In this document: in pieces, positions 7,188 through 17,668 of the stretch | How the letters are laid out: each line of letters opens with the position of its first letter | Numbering within the stretch: position 1 is the first letter of the stretch | Assembly: GCA_003697105.1 (NCBI GenBank) | Contig: RFFQ01000166.1 | Location: 1 to 44,692, forward strand | Length of the DNA: 44,692 bases | Direction of reading: 5' to 3' | DNA from: Gemmatimonadota bacterium | GTDB taxonomy: Bacteria > 4572-55 > J002 | Translations under genes and position numbers: made by a program | Notes under the pieces: model-generated | The model's input: only the letters and a program-made list of their open reading frames with translations | What the model was told of the DNA's origin: nothing | Database searches by the model: none

Positions 7188-8615
7188 TTAGAGGTGTGGT
7201 GAAAACAACCGGAAGACCCCGTTCCGCAATTTAACCGGCAAAGGGTAGTTTTCAACCTCTCCAAAGGTCAGCGGCCGGGATTGTGATAATTTCTGCTGGA
7301 AGATTGCTATCGCCTCCCGCGCCACACCGGCATCATAACATTCTACGTTGAACTCAAAATTGAGGCGCAGACTCCGCGCATCCCAATTGGACGAACCGAT
7401 CAGTGTCCAATCCTCATCAACAATCATCAACTTGGAATGGTCAAAGGGGGGTGGCACAAGGTAAATCTGGCAACCGCGCTCCAATAACTGCCATAACTGC
7501 GCGGTGGATGCCCACTGCACCAGTTTAAGATTTCCTTTTTCAGGAATTAAAATCTGGACATTAATTCCAGAGAGTGTGGCGATATTCAGTGCCGAAATCA
7601 GCTTGCTATCGGGTATAAAGTAGGGGGTCTGGATTCGGATGGAACGCTGGGCATTGGCAATCGCCCCCAGCAACATCCAATGGATTTTCTCAAAGTCTTC
7701 ATCGGGTCCATCTGGGATGCCGCGAGCCACCACATCCCCAACGGCGCCTAACTCTGGGAACCAAGCGGCACCGGTCAATTGTTCGCGGGTGCAAAAATAC
7801 CAATCTTCCACAAAAACGCGTTGTAAACGATTCACAATGGGACCCTCCAGCCGGAAATGAAGATCATTTACCGCGAGCTTGGCATAATCGCGGATGTTCA
7901 TCCCCCCGGTAAAGCCAATTTGCCCATCGATCACCAAAATTTTACGATGATTACGCAAATTAGCATACGATAAGCGCCAGGGCCACAGGGAGGGTAAGAA
8001 AAAAGCATGGGGAATTCCCAACTTTTTGAGCCGCCACGATACAGAAGGAAAACTGTAATGCAAACCAACACCGTCAATCAGCAGGCGTACCGCCACCCCC
8101 CGTTTGGTGGCACGTTGTAAGGCTTCTAAAAAAGCATCCCCTTGGGCATCATTGCCAAAAATGTAGGTTTCCAAACTGATGGACGTTCGGGCTTGTTCGA
8201 TGGCATCCAGCATAGCGGGGTATGCCTGATCACCGTTGACCAGCATCTGCACCGTATTTCCGGTGGTGATCGGCTCTTTTAAAACAGAATCTCCATATTT
8301 AATCAATTTTAAACGTTGAGGAGCGATATGGAAGCGGTGTAAATCAGGGGCCTCTTGCAAAGTTGGGCGCGGTACCGTTGGGAGGTCTTTAAGCGCCGCC
8401 GCCCGCCGCCGGATACGATTGATCCCGAAAATATAGTACAGGAACGCCCCAACCCCCGGCGAGAAGAGAATTAAGCCGACCCAGATCACTGCCGCCCGCG
8501 AATCCCGTTTGTAAAGCAAGGCATGACATGCCGCCCAGAGGGTCAGGATGAAGAAGGTCAGGGTAAATATGTTGGAAAGTAAATTCTGCCAGAAGGCAAT
8601 CACGTTACCGGACAT
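7188..8615 (-). CDS. cls: Cardiolipin synthase-like phospholipase D family protein
   Basis: This 475-residue inner-membrane protein has two N-terminal transmembrane helices (about 12-32 and 42-62) followed by two phospholipase D domains. Both HKD motifs are intact: HRKILVIDGQIGFTGG (His223, Lys225, Asp230) and HSKLMIVDEDWTLIGSSN (His393, Lys395, Asp400). The length and helices match bacterial Cls enzymes, which transfer a phosphatidyl group to make cardiolipin. It follows the YbhP-like gene by 4 nt with no ribosome binding site of its own, implying coupled translation. E. coli has the same pairing in ybhP-clsB. Confidence 0.88.
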   Translation of the reverse strand: MSGNVIAFWQNLLSNIFTLTFFILTLWAACHALLYKRDSRAAVIWVGLILFSPGVGAFLYYIFGINRIRRRAAALKDLPTVPRPTLQEAPDLHRFHIAPQRLKLIKYGDSVLKEPITTGNTVQMLVNGDQAYPAMLDAIEQARTSISLETYIFGNDAQGDAFLEALQRATKRGVAVRLLIDGVGLHYSFPSVSWRLKKLGIPHAFFLPSLWPWRLSYANLRNHRKILVIDGQIGFTGGMNIRDYAKLAVNDLHFRLEGPIVNRLQRVFVEDWYFCTREQLTGAAWFPELGAVGDVVARGIPDGPDEDFEKIHWMLLGAIANAQRSIRIQTPYFIPDSKLISALNIATLSGINVQILIPEKGNLKLVQWASTAQLWQLLERGCQIYLVPPPFDHSKLMIVDEDWTLIGSSNWDARSLRLNFEFNVECYDAGVAREAIAIFQQKLSQSRPLTFGEVENYPLPVKLRNGVFRLFSPHL

Positions 8616-8619
8616 CAGA

Positions 8620-9360
8620 CTACAGCCTAATCCGGGACGAGAGCGCGGCGTGATCAGACCACCGGTCCTGGCGATGCACCATCAATTCCGTAGCAATTAA
8701 CCCTTTGAGATAAATACGATCCAATTGGAGCGCCGGATAAAATGATGGAAAGGTGCGCGCATGGCGCCCGTGCAAGTCCTTAGAGACTTCCACCAGGTTT
8801 AAGGGTTGGGCGAGGTGATGATCTGCCTCACAATTCCAGTCGTTAAAATCACCAGCGACGATAACCGGCGCTTCCGGTGGTAGATGGGTGCTAATGTAGT
8901 GGCGAATCCATAAATACTGCTTGCGGCGAAAGGGCTTGAGCAGACCCAAATGGACACAAAAGGCATGCACCGGCTGGTCTATGCCGGGTACGGCAATTTC
9001 ACTGTGTAACATTCCTCGTTTTTCGCTGGGATGGGCTGAAATATCGATATTTTCCCACCGCAAGATTGGAAAGCGGGAAAGAATTGCATTGCCATAGTGT
9101 CCGTACCGGTGTACCGCATTTTTGCCGTAAACGGCTTCAACGTCGAGCGCGTCTGCTAAAAAGAGATGTTGCGGTTCTTGCCAATCCGCATGTTGGCTGG
9201 ATTTACGCCGGTTTGAGCCGGTCACTTCTTGCAAAAAGATGATGTCTGCTTGGGTGGTATGCAAGGCGTCGCGTAGGTCACGCAGGACGAAGCGACGATT
9301 AAATGAAGAAAACCCTTTGTGGATATTCAGGGTCAATACGTGGAGCGTTGGTAATGTCAT
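8620..9360 (-). CDS. Endonuclease/exonuclease/phosphatase family protein, YbhP-like
   Basis: This 246-residue protein is an EEP-fold hydrolase. It has LTLNIHKGF (Asn12 region), FLQEVTG with the metal-binding Glu, VIVAGDFNDW (catalytic Asp and Asn) and a terminal WSDHAAL with the catalytic His. No signal peptide is visible. Its position just upstream of the cls gene resembles E. coli ybhP next to clsB, which suggests a phosphodiesterase role linked to phospholipid metabolism; that role is inferred. An agagg site precedes ATG 9360. Confidence 0.8.
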   Translation of the reverse strand: MTLPTLHVLTLNIHKGFSSFNRRFVLRDLRDALHTTQADIIFLQEVTGSNRRKSSQHADWQEPQHLFLADALDVEAVYGKNAVHRYGHYGNAILSRFPILRWENIDISAHPSEKRGMLHSEIAVPGIDQPVHAFCVHLGLLKPFRRKQYLWIRHYISTHLPPEAPVIVAGDFNDWNCEADHHLAQPLNLVEVSKDLHGRHARTFPSFYPALQLDRIYLKGLIATELMVHRQDRWSDHAALSSRIRL

Positions 9361-9567
9361 GAAACCTCTGAATTAAAGTGAATATAATCCGGTGAGCCGG
9401 AAGGAATTAATAAAAAGGGATGGGGTTTGTCAAATGAAAAGTTTTTTTATTAGGTTTGCCGATTTGATTTGTTGTTGATAATTGATAAATTATGTAAATT
9501 TAAGATTATTTCCTTCTTTGATTACCTCTCCCATAACAACAAAATCATTGCATTTTGAATAAAAATA

Positions 9568-9589
9568 TATATATTCGGAGTATATATTC
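9568..9589 (+). promoter_or_regulatory. Direct repeat upstream of vapBC, possible operator
   Basis: TATATATTC occurs at 9568-9576 and again at 9581-9589, 13 nt apart, about 45 nt upstream of vapB. VapB-VapC complexes usually repress their own promoter, so this could be the binding site. The surrounding DNA is very AT-rich, which weakens the case. Confidence 0.35.
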
Positions 9590-9632
9590 ACCCCATCATC
9601 AGACACCTAAATCGCTCAGGAAAGGCTCAACC

Positions 9633-9866
9633 ATGCAAACGGCAAAACTCTTCCAAAATGGAAAAAGTCAAGCGGTACGGCTACCAAAAGCCTTCCGCTT
9701 TGAGGGGGATCATGTTCTCATCAAAAAGTATGGCGATGCTGTCGTGCTCTTACCGGATCGCCCCTCGTGGAACACACTATTCGATAGCCTTAACCAGTTC
9801 TCCGAGGATTTTATGATCGACCGCCAACAACCCCTCCAGCAAGACCGACAGGAACTGTTCGAGTGA
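9633..9866 (+). CDS. vapB: VapB-type antitoxin, AbrB-like
   Basis: This 77-residue protein opens with TAKLFQNGKSQAVRLPKAFR, the classic swapped-hairpin AbrB/SpoVT DNA-binding domain of VapB antitoxins. The acidic, glutamine-rich C-terminus should wrap the toxin. Start 9633 is chosen because an aggaaagg site precedes it and the domain begins at once; an upstream start at 9555 adds 26 residues unlike the family. The gene overlaps vapC by 4 nt. Confidence 0.88.
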   Translation: MQTAKLFQNGKSQAVRLPKAFRFEGDHVLIKKYGDAVVLLPDRPSWNTLFDSLNQFSEDFMIDRQQPLQQDRQELFE

Positions 9867-10264
9867 TCTACCTCCTCGATACCAATATCTGCATCTACGT
9901 GATCCAGCACAAACCACCGGAAGTGCGCCAGCACTTTGAACAACACCATATCCGTGACATTGCGGTCTCGGCGATTACCGTTGCCGAGTTGCAATACGGG
10001 GTGGAAAAAAGCCAACAACGTGCTCGCAACCAGCATGCTCTAGATCAATTTTTACTTCCACTGACGATCATCGATTTTGATCACGCCGCGGCGCAGGCTT
10101 ACGGCAAAATTCGCTCAACGCTGGAACAGTGCGGGACGCCCATTGGCGCCCTTGACCTCCAAATTGCCGCCATCGCCCTCAGCCGGAATTTGATCGTCGT
10201 CACCAACAATACGCGTGAGTTCGCCCGTGTTCCCGGGTTAACAGTCGAAAATTGGGTGAGCTAA
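9863..10264 (+). CDS. vapC: VapC-type PIN-domain toxin RNase
   Basis: This 133-residue protein begins with GTG 9863 inside the end of vapB. PIN acidic residues are present: Asp6 in LLDTNICIY, Glu42 in TVAELQYG and Asp98 in GALDLQIAA. The fourth position lies in VTNNTREFARVPGL, where Asn replaces the usual Asp of some members. It should cut tRNA or rRNA when freed from VapB. Unlike the broken PIN gene at 1713, this pair looks complete and functional. Confidence 0.9.
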   Translation: MIYLLDTNICIYVIQHKPPEVRQHFEQHHIRDIAVSAITVAELQYGVEKSQQRARNQHALDQFLLPLTIIDFDHAAAQAYGKIRSTLEQCGTPIGALDLQIAAIALSRNLIVVTNNTREFARVPGLTVENWVS

Positions 10265-13200
10265 TTAGCGCCGGTAGTCCTGCCAATTAATGCCATATTT
10301 GCTCATCATGGCGTAAAATTGCGTGCGATTAATGCCTGCCGCCTTCGTTGCCTGCCGGATATTCCCGCCAAACTGGGTCAGCAAATACGTAATAAATTGC
10401 TTTTCCAGAGCCGCAATTCGATCCGCTTTTGCCTGTTTCAGTTGATCCAGCGTCTGGGGGATGACCTCCGCCGCGGGTAGTTGAGCCGTTGGAGCAAGCA
10501 AATCTGCCGGCAGATCGGCTTCGGAAAGGACCGAATCTGACGCAAAAATCATCATGCGCTCAATGATATTTTCCAACTGCCGGATGTTCCCCCGCCAGTC
10601 CTGTTGCATCAAGCGGGTTAGTGCGGTATCCGTAATTTTGGTGATGGTTTTACCCAATTTCGGGTTCAACTTCTGGATAAAATGGCGTACCAACAACGGA
10701 ATATCTTCCCGGCGTTCCCGTAGTGGTGGTAATTGAATGGGTACAACCGCAATCCGGTAGTATAAATCTTCTCGAAATTCATTTTTTTCAATCAAGTCGA
10801 TCAAATCCCGGTGAGTAGCGGCGATCAAGCGGATATCGACCGAGATGTCCCGGTTGCTGCCGATGCGTTGAAACGTACGATCTTGAATCACGCGCAAGAC
10901 CTTCGCCTGTGTGGAAAGTGGCATATCGCCAATTTCATCAAGGAAAAGAGTCCCACCATTCGCCACCTCAAACTTCCCCGGTTTTGACTGAATCGCACCC
11001 GTGAATGCCCCTTTTTCATGCCCAAACAGCTCACTTTCCAGCAAATTTTCCGGCAACGCGGCACAATTGATCGCCACAAATGGCGCTGCTTTGCGCGGGC
11101 TGTTGTAGTGAATTGCCCGCGCGACCAACTCTTTACCCGTGCCGGTCTCACCCGTGATAAGCACGGTCACATTTTGCTCACTGATGACCTCCAATTGGCG
11201 ATACAGTTGTTGCATCGGGCGGGATTTGCCGATAATCTGCCCAAATTGAAAGCGCTCTGAAAGCTGTTCACTCAGCAGGTCGATTTTAGAAACCAGTTTT
11301 TCGGTCAACCGCACATTTTCAATGGCAATCGCCGCTTGTTGGGCAAGTGCGGTGAGGACTAGCAGTTGATCTTTGGAAAAGTGCGGATTTTCGACCGTAG
11401 CATCCACATATAACACCCCTAAAGGGGGATCGGTAGGGGTAACAGATGGGGGGCTGAACTTCAACAAGGGTAAACAGATGATCATTCGCAACTCTAAATC
11501 GACAATACTGCGCGTTACCGGCAGGGTCTGGGTGGAGGTGTCATCCACCACCACCGGTTGAGCCGTTTCGTATGCTTGCCGTACAATGGTGCGGCTAATG
11601 GCAAACTCATCTCCATCTAACGCCTCTCGATTTAAGCCGCGTGCGGTTTGGAAGCGGAGGGTACCCTGTTCATCCGCCAGCATAATAAAGCCGCGTTCCG
11701 CACCGGAGAGCGAGATGACGGCATCCACCGTCCGGTCAATCAAGGTGGGTAAATCTCTAGCTTGATTCAGCGCCGCAATCTGATCCAGTAAGCCAACCGG
11801 TACATCCGTAGGGCGGGTGCTGTTCAGGTAGTACCGGGTTTGATGTGCTTTTGTCCGGTTTTTTAAGTGGTCAAATTGCCGTATCGCCTTTGTTAAGTAA
11901 TGCTGCGCCTGTTCGTACTCTCCTTGTTGCCATGCCAGCAGTCCTGTCAACCGGTCAACTTCTGCCACCCAATACACGTGGGGAAAGTCCTGAAGATGTG
12001 CCTGAAGCCGCTCCAACACACCGGTGAGATGTTCCGCGGACCCTTGCACCAAATGGTACTGCATCACCCGCAAGCCACCCAAAATATGCAGTTCTGGATC
12101 GGGAATCGTGATCTCATCCAGGCGGGCAGCGGAAGGAGAAAGCCACAGCCGGATTAGCATTTCTTCCTTTGTTTGTTGGTGATCTGTCGCCAGTGCCAGT
12201 GCCTCCCGCAGGCAGGTGATAAACGGCTCAACGTCATGGCACTCAAAATGGACTAACCCCAACCAAAAGAAGGCATCGATCCGCGGAACCACGACTGCTT
12301 CAGTAGCGATAATAACCTGCTCAAAATAAGAACGGGCGACATCATATTGTCCCTGAAAATAGGCGATTTTACCTAAGCGCAAGATGCTATCAATCCAGTT
12401 TTTTATTTTTTTAGCGGTCTGAAATTGTTCCGCGGCATAAGCAATCACCTGCTGCGCTTCGGTCACCTCTCCCCGTGCCACCCCAACCCAACTGATATTA
12501 CTAGAAGCAAGTAAAATCCAAATATGTTGTTTTTTCTGCTCGGCAATATCGCGTGTAATGCGATATTGTGCCACCGCGGCGGCAAATTGCCCTTTGCTGT
12601 AATAGACCGACCCCAAATTCAGCGCATTAAGCGCAATCAAGCGCTCCTTACCACTTTGCCGGGCATAGACGAGAGCTTGCTCAAACGATTCAATCGCCGG
12701 GTCATACTGGTAGCTGTTAAAATAGGTTGCCCCGATGTTACCCAACGCCACCGCCATCCCCACCGGATTATCTGATTGTTGGTGGTAGGAAAGTGCCTCC
12801 TCAAAATAACGACGCGCCGTCTGCCAATCCCCTTGGTCGAGGTACACCGTGCCCATATCGGAGATCGAATCTGCCACCAGTTTAAGCTCATTCATCTGTT
12901 TTGCTTGCTCATGTACCTGCCGGTAAATATCAATAGCCTCATCAAACTTTGCCGCTAACCGGTAAAGCCGGGCGATTTCTAACTGCAAATAAAATGCGTC
13001 CTGTTGGCGGTCTTCAAGGTGCTGAACCAATGCCAAGCCTTTTTGATTGTATTGAATCGCAAGGCTGTATAACCCCTGCCGGGTCGCCTGTTTAGAGAGT
13101 TTGGTCACATATTCGTAAGCTTTTTCGTAGTGTTGGGCGGCTTCAAAATGGAAAGCCAAATCCTCCCACGAGTCCCCATTTAGCGCTTCCAAAACGGCAG

Positions 13201-14998
13201 CCAGCCGGGCATGCCACGTCGCCACATCTGCCAAGTGGTGATAAAGTGCTTGTTGATATTCTATCCGGGCTAATTGGTAACCAAATTCAGACTCGGTCAC
13301 CCAGTTATCCCGCAACAAATCGGTCAAAATGCCGTAAATTGCCGGTAAAGGACGCCCGGTAACATCCGCAATAACCTGCGCCGAAACCGGTTGGTGGGCT
13401 ACGGCGAGCCAGTTTAGCACCTGCCGGTCATCTGCCGGTCGTTGTTCCAAGCGGGTGATAAATAAGGCTTCGACATCCAAACTACCTTCAAATTGTGCCA
13501 GTTCCGCATGATGTACGTGCCACTGCCCCTGCCGGTAAACCAACAACCGCTGGTCGATCAAGGTGTGAATCCACTCTTCCGCTTGACCGGGGTTACCCTG
13601 ACTTTGCACCAGCACGGATTCCAGCAACCGGTTGGGGTCATCAATCCGTCCTAATACGAAATAGATTAAATCTTGTAAATCGGTACGGGCGAGCGGACGT
13701 AGTCGGATGTCCGCCGCCGTATGATTTTCTTCAGTATAAAAAATGGGGGTTTGGGTCTGTTCACACAGCTGGTCAAAAATCGCCATAGAGAGGGTATCCC
13801 AGCGATCCCGGTCATCTGCCAGCACGATCATTTGCAGTTCGCTAAGGGCATGTGCCAGATATGCCGCTACCTGATCGTAAAAAAGGTCCTCTGGAGTTTC
13901 CGCTGGGGCAATTCCGGCAAAATCCGGGTGGGTGGGCAGAATTTTGACCAATTGGGGGGCAACATCTTCCGCCGGATAGTGTTGCAGTACCGCCTGCACT
14001 AACGGTTGAAGCGTGATACCACCGGATTTGGGACTCACAACAAACACCGGAAATCCTTCCAATTGAAGCCTAAACTTGATCTCGCGCAGGAGACGGCTTT
14101 TACCAATCCCTTTTTTACCACCGATACTCAGCACGCCGGCGCGTTGGTCGCGGGCAAATTGAATCAGGCGGTCTTGTTCGGCACTCCGATTGACAAAATC
14201 ACCTGTCTTGCAAAAAACGGGTGCGGTCATACCGCTTTCCGTGTGGTAAAGCACCGCTCGCACATCTTCTGCGGTTTGGTAGCGTTCGGCTGGATTTTTT
14301 TGAAGAAGCCGTTCAATGATGCGCCACAGGTCGGGGAAGTCCGTCAAGGGTTGGGGCGATTGGTAGAGATGTCCCTGAATACAATCGGAAATCGTCGCTA
14401 TGGAAAATGGAAACTCCCCACTAATCAGTTGGTAGAGCATCACCCCGAGGGCGTACAAATCCGAGCGGGGGTCATTACGCACGCCGCGAATCCGCTCCGG
14501 GGACATATATGCCAAGGTGCCCGCCAATCCGCTTGTGCGCAGCACTTCAAAATCCGTAGATAAGCCAAAATCCATCAATTTAAAGATGCGCTCCCGGCTC
14601 ATCAGTATATTTTCAGGCTTAATATCGCCATGCACAATGCGCCGCAAGTGTACCACCGCCAAACCCTGACAAACCTGATCGCCAAGATTGCGGACAGACG
14701 CTTCCTGCCCCACAAATGCCGCTGGGGTTAATGCTCCTTCTGGCAGCAATTCCATCGTGAAATAAGCAATGCCCTCATCCGTCATACCAAAATCATGCAC
14801 CTTCAGGATGTTGGGATGATCAAGGCGGGTTAAAATGGAAAATTCACGGCGAAAACGTTCGGAAAACTGCCGTTGAGCCAATTGTTTTAATGCTACGTGT
14901 CGCTCGGCTTGAGTATCCCACGCGGCGAAAACAGTCCCGCTACTCCCTTCACCGAGGCGTTGGTCTAAGATATACCGGTGATCAAATAAGCGATCCAT
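10265..14998 (-). CDS. Giant Ser/Thr kinase - NTPase - TPR - GAF - sigma-54 activator fusion
   Basis: This is a 1577-residue single-chain signalling protein. Domains in order: Hanks-type kinase (about 8-258) with Lys38, HGDIKPEN (Asp125) and DFG (143-145); an AAA-type NTPase with Walker [10 protein letters not shown] (293-301); TPR-like helices (about 600-1050); a GAF domain (about 1075-1220); a sigma-54 activator AAA+ domain with GETGTGKE (near 1283) and an intact GAFTGA loop (near 1330); and a Fis-type HTH (about 1533-1577). The intact GAFTGA means it can contact sigma-54. The kinase may control other proteins or its own output. No strong ribosome binding site precedes the start at 14998. 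It is divergent from a gene with a sigma-54-like promoter, its most obvious target. Confidence 0.92.
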   Translation of the reverse strand: MDRLFDHRYILDQRLGEGSSGTVFAAWDTQAERHVALKQLAQRQFSERFRREFSILTRLDHPNILKVHDFGMTDEGIAYFTMELLPEGALTPAAFVGQEASVRNLGDQVCQGLAVVHLRRIVHGDIKPENILMSRERIFKLMDFGLSTDFEVLRTSGLAGTLAYMSPERIRGVRNDPRSDLYALGVMLYQLISGEFPFSIATISDCIQGHLYQSPQPLTDFPDLWRIIERLLQKNPAERYQTAEDVRAVLYHTESGMTAPVFCKTGDFVNRSAEQDRLIQFARDQRAGVLSIGGKKGIGKSRLLREIKFRLQLEGFPVFVVSPKSGGITLQPLVQAVLQHYPAEDVAPQLVKILPTHPDFAGIAPAETPEDLFYDQVAAYLAHALSELQMIVLADDRDRWDTLSMAIFDQLCEQTQTPIFYTEENHTAADIRLRPLARTDLQDLIYFVLGRIDDPNRLLESVLVQSQGNPGQAEEWIHTLIDQRLLVYRQGQWHVHHAELAQFEGSLDVEALFITRLEQRPADDRQVLNWLAVAHQPVSAQVIADVTGRPLPAIYGILTDLLRDNWVTESEFGYQLARIEYQQALYHHLADVATWHARLAAVLEALNGDSWEDLAFHFEAAQHYEKAYEYVTKLSKQATRQGLYSLAIQYNQKGLALVQHLEDRQQDAFYLQLEIARLYRLAAKFDEAIDIYRQVHEQAKQMNELKLVADSISDMGTVYLDQGDWQTARRYFEEALSYHQQSDNPVGMAVALGNIGATYFNSYQYDPAIESFEQALVYARQSGKERLIALNALNLGSVYYSKGQFAAAVAQYRITRDIAEQKKQHIWILLASSNISWVGVARGEVTEAQQVIAYAAEQFQTAKKIKNWIDSILRLGKIAYFQGQYDVARSYFEQVIIATEAVVVPRIDAFFWLGLVHFECHDVEPFITCLREALALATDHQQTKEEMLIRLWLSPSAARLDEITIPDPELHILGGLRVMQYHLVQGSAEHLTGVLERLQAHLQDFPHVYWVAEVDRLTGLLAWQQGEYEQAQHYLTKAIRQFDHLKNRTKAHQTRYYLNSTRPTDVPVGLLDQIAALNQARDLPTLIDRTVDAVISLSGAERGFIMLADEQGTLRFQTARGLNREALDGDEFAISRTIVRQAYETAQPVVVDDTSTQTLPVTRSIVDLELRMIICLPLLKFSPPSVTPTDPPLGVLYVDATVENPHFSKDQLLVLTALAQQAAIAIENVRLTEKLVSKIDLLSEQLSERFQFGQIIGKSRPMQQLYRQLEVISEQNVTVLITGETGTGKELVARAIHYNSPRKAAPFVAINCAALPENLLESELFGHEKGAFTGAIQSKPGKFEVANGGTLFLDEIGDMPLSTQAKVLRVIQDRTFQRIGSNRDISVDIRLIAATHRDLIDLIEKNEFREDLYYRIAVVPIQLPPLRERREDIPLLVRHFIQKLNPKLGKTITKITDTALTRLMQQDWRGNIRQLENIIERMMIFASDSVLSEADLPADLLAPTAQLPAAEVIPQTLDQLKQAKADRIAALEKQFITYLLTQFGGNIRQATKAAGINRTQFYAMMSKYGINWQDYRR

Positions 14999-15319
14999 GT
15001 TATAAACCCATGACTATGTCATAAATAAAAAACATAATGATAACCTCTTTTATTGAAAGTAAGTTACTTAAAATAATATATACAAAAAATGTCAATAAAA
15101 AACAACATAATTGACGTCCGTAAGGAACTACCAAAAAGAAAAAACAACCGTAAGAACTTGATAATAAATAACTTAATACATATAAAACGGAAATGGTACG
15201 TCATCTGCAAATTGGAACGTTTCAGATAACTCATTCTCTAGCGAACATCTGGCTTCAATTATCCCACATGTCGTTGCTAGAGTATCCTGATCCATTCTTT
15301 TTTATAAGGAGGTTGCTTC
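14999..15319. other. AT-rich divergent control region
   Basis: This separates the giant regulator (minus strand) from the 751-residue secreted protein (plus strand). It holds a 13-nt palindrome AAGTAAGTTACTT (15057-15069), a sigma-54-like promoter (15194-15209) and a leader hairpin CTCTAGC...GCTAGAG (15236-15282). The palindrome lies about 125 nt upstream of the -24 element, a usual distance for an activator site. Its role is inferred. Confidence 0.5.
15194..15209 (+). promoter_or_regulatory. Sigma-54-like -24/-12 promoter candidate
   Basis: TGGTACG-TCAT-CTGCA matches the consensus TGGCACG-N4-TTGCW with two substitutions. The invariant GG (15195-15196) and GC (15207-15208) have exact spacing. 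It lies 111 nt upstream of ATG 15320 and next to a sigma-54 activator gene. Confidence 0.55.
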
Positions 15320-17575
15320 ATGAACCGCATGATTTCTTTATCCCTTTTTGTGTTGATTTTCGTTATGGCAACGAGTACGTTTGCCAGTACCGTGACCGGC
15401 ATTGTCACAGATGCCGAATCCGGTGACGCCTTAGCAGGTGTTTTTATGGCACTCCATGCCCGCCATCACCATCCGATGAATACCGTCACCGATGAAAATG
15501 GAGTGTACACCTTTGAGAACGTCGAAGCCGATACCTACATCCTCACGGCAGGGCTGGCGAACTATGAGCGCTTTGAAACCGAAGTTGTCGTGGGTGACGG
15601 CGAAACCGTAGAAGTCAACATCGCACTCGTTCCGTTGGATATACCCGAGGGGGCGGTCATAGGAACGGTCGTAGATAGCGAAAGCGGCGAAGCTATCGCC
15701 GGCGCGATGGTCTCATTACGAGTACACCGCTACTATCATCATGTCCGCACGGATGAAACCGGAGCGTTTCAATTCAATCATGTCCCAGCCGGGGAAGCTG
15801 AATTAGAAGCATATGCCTTTGGATATGAGGAGTACGAAACGGAATTTGAAATAGGAGAAGATGAAACCATCGAAATGACCGTTGAAATGACCGCATTGAA
15901 TATCGAATCCGGTAACGTGATGGGCACGGTGCTGGATGCCGAATCCGGCGAACCAGTGGTGGATGCTCGGGTGGTGCTCCACGGCGAACGGGGACGTCAC
16001 CCGCATAGTTTTTTCGCCCTAACCGATGAAACCGGCGCGTTTGCCTTTGAAAATATTCCGGCGGGCTTGTATGAACTAAGTGTTCGTGTGTTTGGTTACG
16101 AACGATACGATCAAGAGTTGGAGGTTGTCGCTGACGAAACAGTGAATATCACTGTCGAACTCGTACCTTTCCAAGAACCGACCTTCGGGGCACTTACCGT
16201 AACGGTAGTGGACGCGGAAACCCAAGAACCCGTCTCCCGGGCACGGGTGTCGCTCATCCGCACAGAGCGTCCGGGCTTCCACAGCCACCGGTTCACCGAT
16301 GAGGCAGGTTTAGCCGAATTTAACCGCGTCCCAACGGGGGATTACTATCTGCGCGTCCATGCCCGCGGTTATGACACCGCAGAAGCCGAAGTGACCATCA
16401 TGGAAGCAGAAACCACAGAATTAACCCTTGAAATCACACCAACCGCCCCACCGGCATACGGTAGTGTCTCGGGATTCGTCACCGATGAAGAAAGTGGCGA
16501 AGCCATTGCTGGCGCCCGCGTGGTACTCCGCCGGGAAGGGTTCCCCGGACATCACGGGCGGCGAATGTATGTGACGCGCACTGCCGAAGATGGGAGCTTT
16601 ATGTTTGATGAGGTCTTAACCGGTAATTATCGCATCTGGGCTTCCATGTTTGGCTACGAACGGGTGGATTATGTGGAAATCGAAGTCCTTGAAGGTGAAA
16701 ATACCACGGTGGACTTCGCCCTCACCCCCCTTGCCCCACCCGCGTTTGGTACGGTCACCGGTACGGTCTTCGATGCGGAAACCGGTTTACCGCTAGCGGG
16801 TGCACATGTGCGTGCCGTTGCTGCCGGACATCATGGCCGCCCCATTTTCACCCTCACAGATTCACTGGGAATGTACACCTTAGATGTGCCGGTGGGCGTA
16901 CACGATTTCCGCGCCGGACGATTCGGTTATCTCCCCGAAGTTGTTGAAGATGTGGAAATCATGGAAAATGAAACCATTACCCTGGATTTCATCCTGACAC
17001 CGTCCGATTCTGTTGAAATTTTCGGCGGGTTCTCCGTTCATATTCCGGATCAATCGTCACTGGGCGTTCAATTTATCGATCAAACCGACGGGCTGGTGAC
17101 CGATTGGCTCTGGTCATTTGGTGATGGTACCACCAGTCACGAAGCCAACCCGGACCACATCTACACCGAGGAAGGCGTTTACACGGTAACGCTGGAAGTC
17201 TGGAGCAATGATAGCTGGGATTTGGTCATGGAAGAAGACATCGTGGTGGTTCAATTCTCGACCAGTGCCAAACCCGAACAGACGGGTATCGCCGTACCGC
17301 AAGCGACCCGCTTGACGAACTATCCGAATCCGTTCAACCCTAAGACAACAATTGCCTATGAACTCCCACAGACCAGCTCCGTGAATCTATCGATTTATGA
17401 TATTACCGGACGGTTAATTTGGCAAGCCTTAAACGAATCGCAAGAAGCGGGGTCTTATACCATCGAGTGGAACGGAGTCGATCAAAATGGGCATCCGGTA
17501 CAAAGTGGAGTGTATCTATACCGCTTGACAACAGATAGCGGAAGCCTGACGAATAGTATGGTCTTGCTCAAATAA
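15320..17575 (+). CDS. Secreted six-repeat carboxypeptidase-regulatory-like protein with sorting domain
   Basis: This 751-residue exported protein has a signal peptide at residues 1-23 (cut after TFAS or nearby). Six CarboxypepD-regulatory-like beta-sandwich repeats follow (about 24-111, 112-194, 196-287, 289-377, 379-472, 474-562), each with a G-V-DAESGE-AGA-V core. A PKD domain (about 564-646, WLWSFGDGTTSHEANPDHIY) and a type A sorting domain (NYPNPFNPKTTIAYELP to MVLLK) complete it. Every repeat carries a histidine cluster in the same loop (HARHHH, HRYYHH, HPH, HSH, HH, HH). It is probably cell-surface or released through a type IX-like system. A taaggagg site precedes the start and a sigma-54-like promoter lies upstream. 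Confidence 0.85.
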   Translation: MNRMISLSLFVLIFVMATSTFASTVTGIVTDAESGDALAGVFMALHARHHHPMNTVTDENGVYTFENVEADTYILTAGLANYERFETEVVVGDGETVEVNIALVPLDIPEGAVIGTVVDSESGEAIAGAMVSLRVHRYYHHVRTDETGAFQFNHVPAGEAELEAYAFGYEEYETEFEIGEDETIEMTVEMTALNIESGNVMGTVLDAESGEPVVDARVVLHGERGRHPHSFFALTDETGAFAFENIPAGLYELSVRVFGYERYDQELEVVADETVNITVELVPFQEPTFGALTVTVVDAETQEPVSRARVSLIRTERPGFHSHRFTDEAGLAEFNRVPTGDYYLRVHARGYDTAEAEVTIMEAETTELTLEITPTAPPAYGSVSGFVTDEESGEAIAGARVVLRREGFPGHHGRRMYVTRTAEDGSFMFDEVLTGNYRIWASMFGYERVDYVEIEVLEGENTTVDFALTPLAPPAFGTVTGTVFDAETGLPLAGAHVRAVAAGHHGRPIFTLTDSLGMYTLDVPVGVHDFRAGRFGYLPEVVEDVEIMENETITLDFILTPSDSVEIFGGFSVHIPDQSSLGVQFIDQTDGLVTDWLWSFGDGTTSHEANPDHIYTEEGVYTVTLEVWSNDSWDLVMEEDIVVVQFSTSAKPEQTGIAVPQATRLTNYPNPFNPKTTIAYELPQTSSVNLSIYDITGRLIWQALNESQEAGSYTIEWNGVDQNGHPVQSGVYLYRLTTDSGSLTNSMVLLK

Positions 17576-17599
17576 GGACAAATCGACCCCCCCTCCCTA

Positions 17600-17646
17600 A
17601 AACAGACGACCGGCATTACGTTAGCGTAGTGCCGGGCGTCCTGTTT
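17600..17646 (+). terminator. Hairpin between the two secreted-protein genes
   Basis: AAACAG-ACG-a-CCGGCATTACG pairs with CGTAGTGCCGG-g-CGTCCTGTTT around a TTAG loop. The stem is long and has A and T ends, so it could stop transcription on either strand or reduce readthrough into the next gene. Confidence 0.6.
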
Positions 17647-17668
17647 CATTGAAATGAGGTGAGTTGGC

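Noticed and set aside
14006-14563. 185-codon open frame on the plus strand
   Set aside because: It lies wholly antisense to the kinase and ATPase part of the giant fusion protein, has no ribosome binding site and resembles no family.
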